From Phytopythium helicoides (lineage: Eukaryota; Oomycota; Peronosporomycetes; Pythiales; Pythiaceae), in assembly GCA_024867545.1 (NCBI GenBank), contig JANFNE010000007.1, forward strand, positions 1,364,001 to 1,428,000: a stretch of DNA of 64,000 nt, given 5' to 3'. Positions within the stretch are counted from its first letter, which is position 1; the number at the start of each line of letters is the position of its first letter. Positions 63,215 through 64,000 of this stretch are shown piece after piece. Made by a program: the position numbers and the translations under genes. The notes beneath the pieces were generated by a model. That model worked only from the letters and a program-made list of their open reading frames with translations, searched no databases and was not told where the DNA came from.

Positions 63215-63523
63215 GAAGGACAGCAGAAAGGTGCGAGCCAACTACTCTCGTCATTATCCATTCTGTTGAAGTGGTGGCTTTAGGTGTGGTGGATTGCTCC
63301 CCCGACAAGCATAGGGGCAAGCAATCTCAGCTGGCAGTTTACGACATGCGTTCTTCATCATGGGAAAAGTGAGCAGGTATCCGTATTAGGATTCGCCTCC
63401 GTTTGCGATCGATTTACTGTCACAGCCTACCGGCATGGACACGGACACGAGTTAAGAAAACCCATATCTAAACATATCGTTCCTCCATCGATGTCAAAAT
63501 CGGATCCTGGGATTTGTTTTTGT

Positions 63524-64000
63524 TTACGAGAGCAGTGGATAAATGTGTTGGTCATAAACACTCTTCCACACGCAAAACTTGGTCGGATCATCCTGTCGCC
63601 AGCAATCAGCGACCCAGCAGCCATGAGCAACGCCGGGAACCTCGTGGAGGAACAGTCCACCTCTCTCAAACAATGTTTGCAGACCAAACGTGTCTTCCAC
63701 GTACTCCAGTGTCTCGTTCATCTTCACAATCCGCAAATTCTCAAACTCGGTCGCGATCTTGTCAATCGCGTCCACTTCGCTGTAGCGGCCAAAGTGCGAG
63801 ATTTGCCAAGGTGCTACGACACCATCGTTGGGCGATGCGAAGAAGTGCGCAGCTTGTAGCTTGAGGAAGTTTCGCTTGCGGCGCTGCTTGTCGTGCACGC
63901 ACCTGTCTTTTACATCGAGGTCTTCTTGATCGCAGTGGTTGACATTATTGATAACTGGGAGGAATGTGTTGGCTGAAACCCAATCGTTGAATGCTGGAAA
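63524..64000 (-). CDS. Palmitoyl-protein thioesterase-like, second copy (5' end outside window)
   Basis: The frame is open from the window edge (64000) to the stop at 63524, covering the C-terminal 158 residues: the FLPVINNVN motif, RRKRNFLKLQAAHFFASP, and EVPGVAHGCW with the catalytic His. It aligns with the gene at 62147-63214. The nucleophile elbow lies beyond the window. The tail has two additional Cys and Trp substitutions (GCWVADCW). Tandem duplication with divergence is likely. Confidence 0.85.
   Translation of the reverse strand, partial: FPAFNDWVSANTFLPVINNVNHCDQEDLDVKDRCVHDKQRRKRNFLKLQAAHFFASPNDGVVAPWQISHFGRYSEVDAIDKIATEFENLRIVKMNETLEYVEDTFGLQTLFERGGLFLHEVPGVAHGCWVADCWRQDDPTKFCVWKSVYDQHIYPLLS

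Noticed and set aside
1..64000. tRNA, rRNA, CRISPR arrays, bacterial operons or attachment sites
   Set aside because: I looked for tRNA T-loop signatures, rRNA-like conserved cores and regularly spaced repeats and found none; the intron-containing genes show this is eukaryotic nuclear DNA.

Overview
The window looks like nuclear DNA of an oomycete (Phytophthora/Pythium-type). The evidence is gene-dense DNA with mostly short spliceosomal introns (GTRYGT donors, CAG/TAG acceptors), several start-proximal sequences matching the oomycete initiator plus FPR core promoter (CTCATTYYNCAWTTTCC-like), and a characteristic gene set: FYVE proteins with a START-like N-terminus, ankyrin/TKL kinase fusions, a full-size PDR transporter, a thaumatin-like surface protein and small secreted proteins. 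The call rests on sequence features only; no database search was possible.

Layout. 0.5-18 kb: a Golgi-type glycosyltransferase, a secreted protein, a four-exon RRM protein, a multi-span membrane protein, a thaumatin-like surface protein, a small mitochondrial-looking helical protein and a FYVE protein. 18-24.9 kb: a CaMKK-like kinase set among small genes and decayed fragments (a repeat-protein pseudogene, a PDZ remnant, a CENP-B/pogo-type transposase remnant) and a 54-residue secreted peptide with a clear oomycete core promoter. 24.9-31.2 kb: an intronless gene of 2,113 codons encoding about 33 ankyrin repeats, a predicted pseudokinase and an intact-looking TKL kinase. 31.4-34.7 kb: a head-to-head chromatin pair, NAP1 and a class I histone deacetylase. 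36.4-45.1 kb: a receptor-like TKL kinase with almost no ectodomain, an AT-rich ARM-repeat gene with a one-base frame break in a T6 run, and an ABCG/PDR transporter. 45.9-50 kb: decayed helical coding DNA, two small genes and a compound CAA/CAG microsatellite. 50.2-53.3 kb: a PB1-UBA protein and an MFS transporter.

53.7-61.8 kb is the most unusual stretch. Two copies of a four-exon EEF1A-lysine-methyltransferase-like gene face each other. Between them lies a direct segmental duplication of tiny basic-protein genes, here called A, B and C (A1-B0-B1-C1, then A2-B2-C2 pseudogene). All are on the minus strand, they share a C-terminal motif, and each intact copy has its own initiator-like promoter. 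The window ends with tandem palmitoyl-protein thioesterase genes, the second cut by the window edge.
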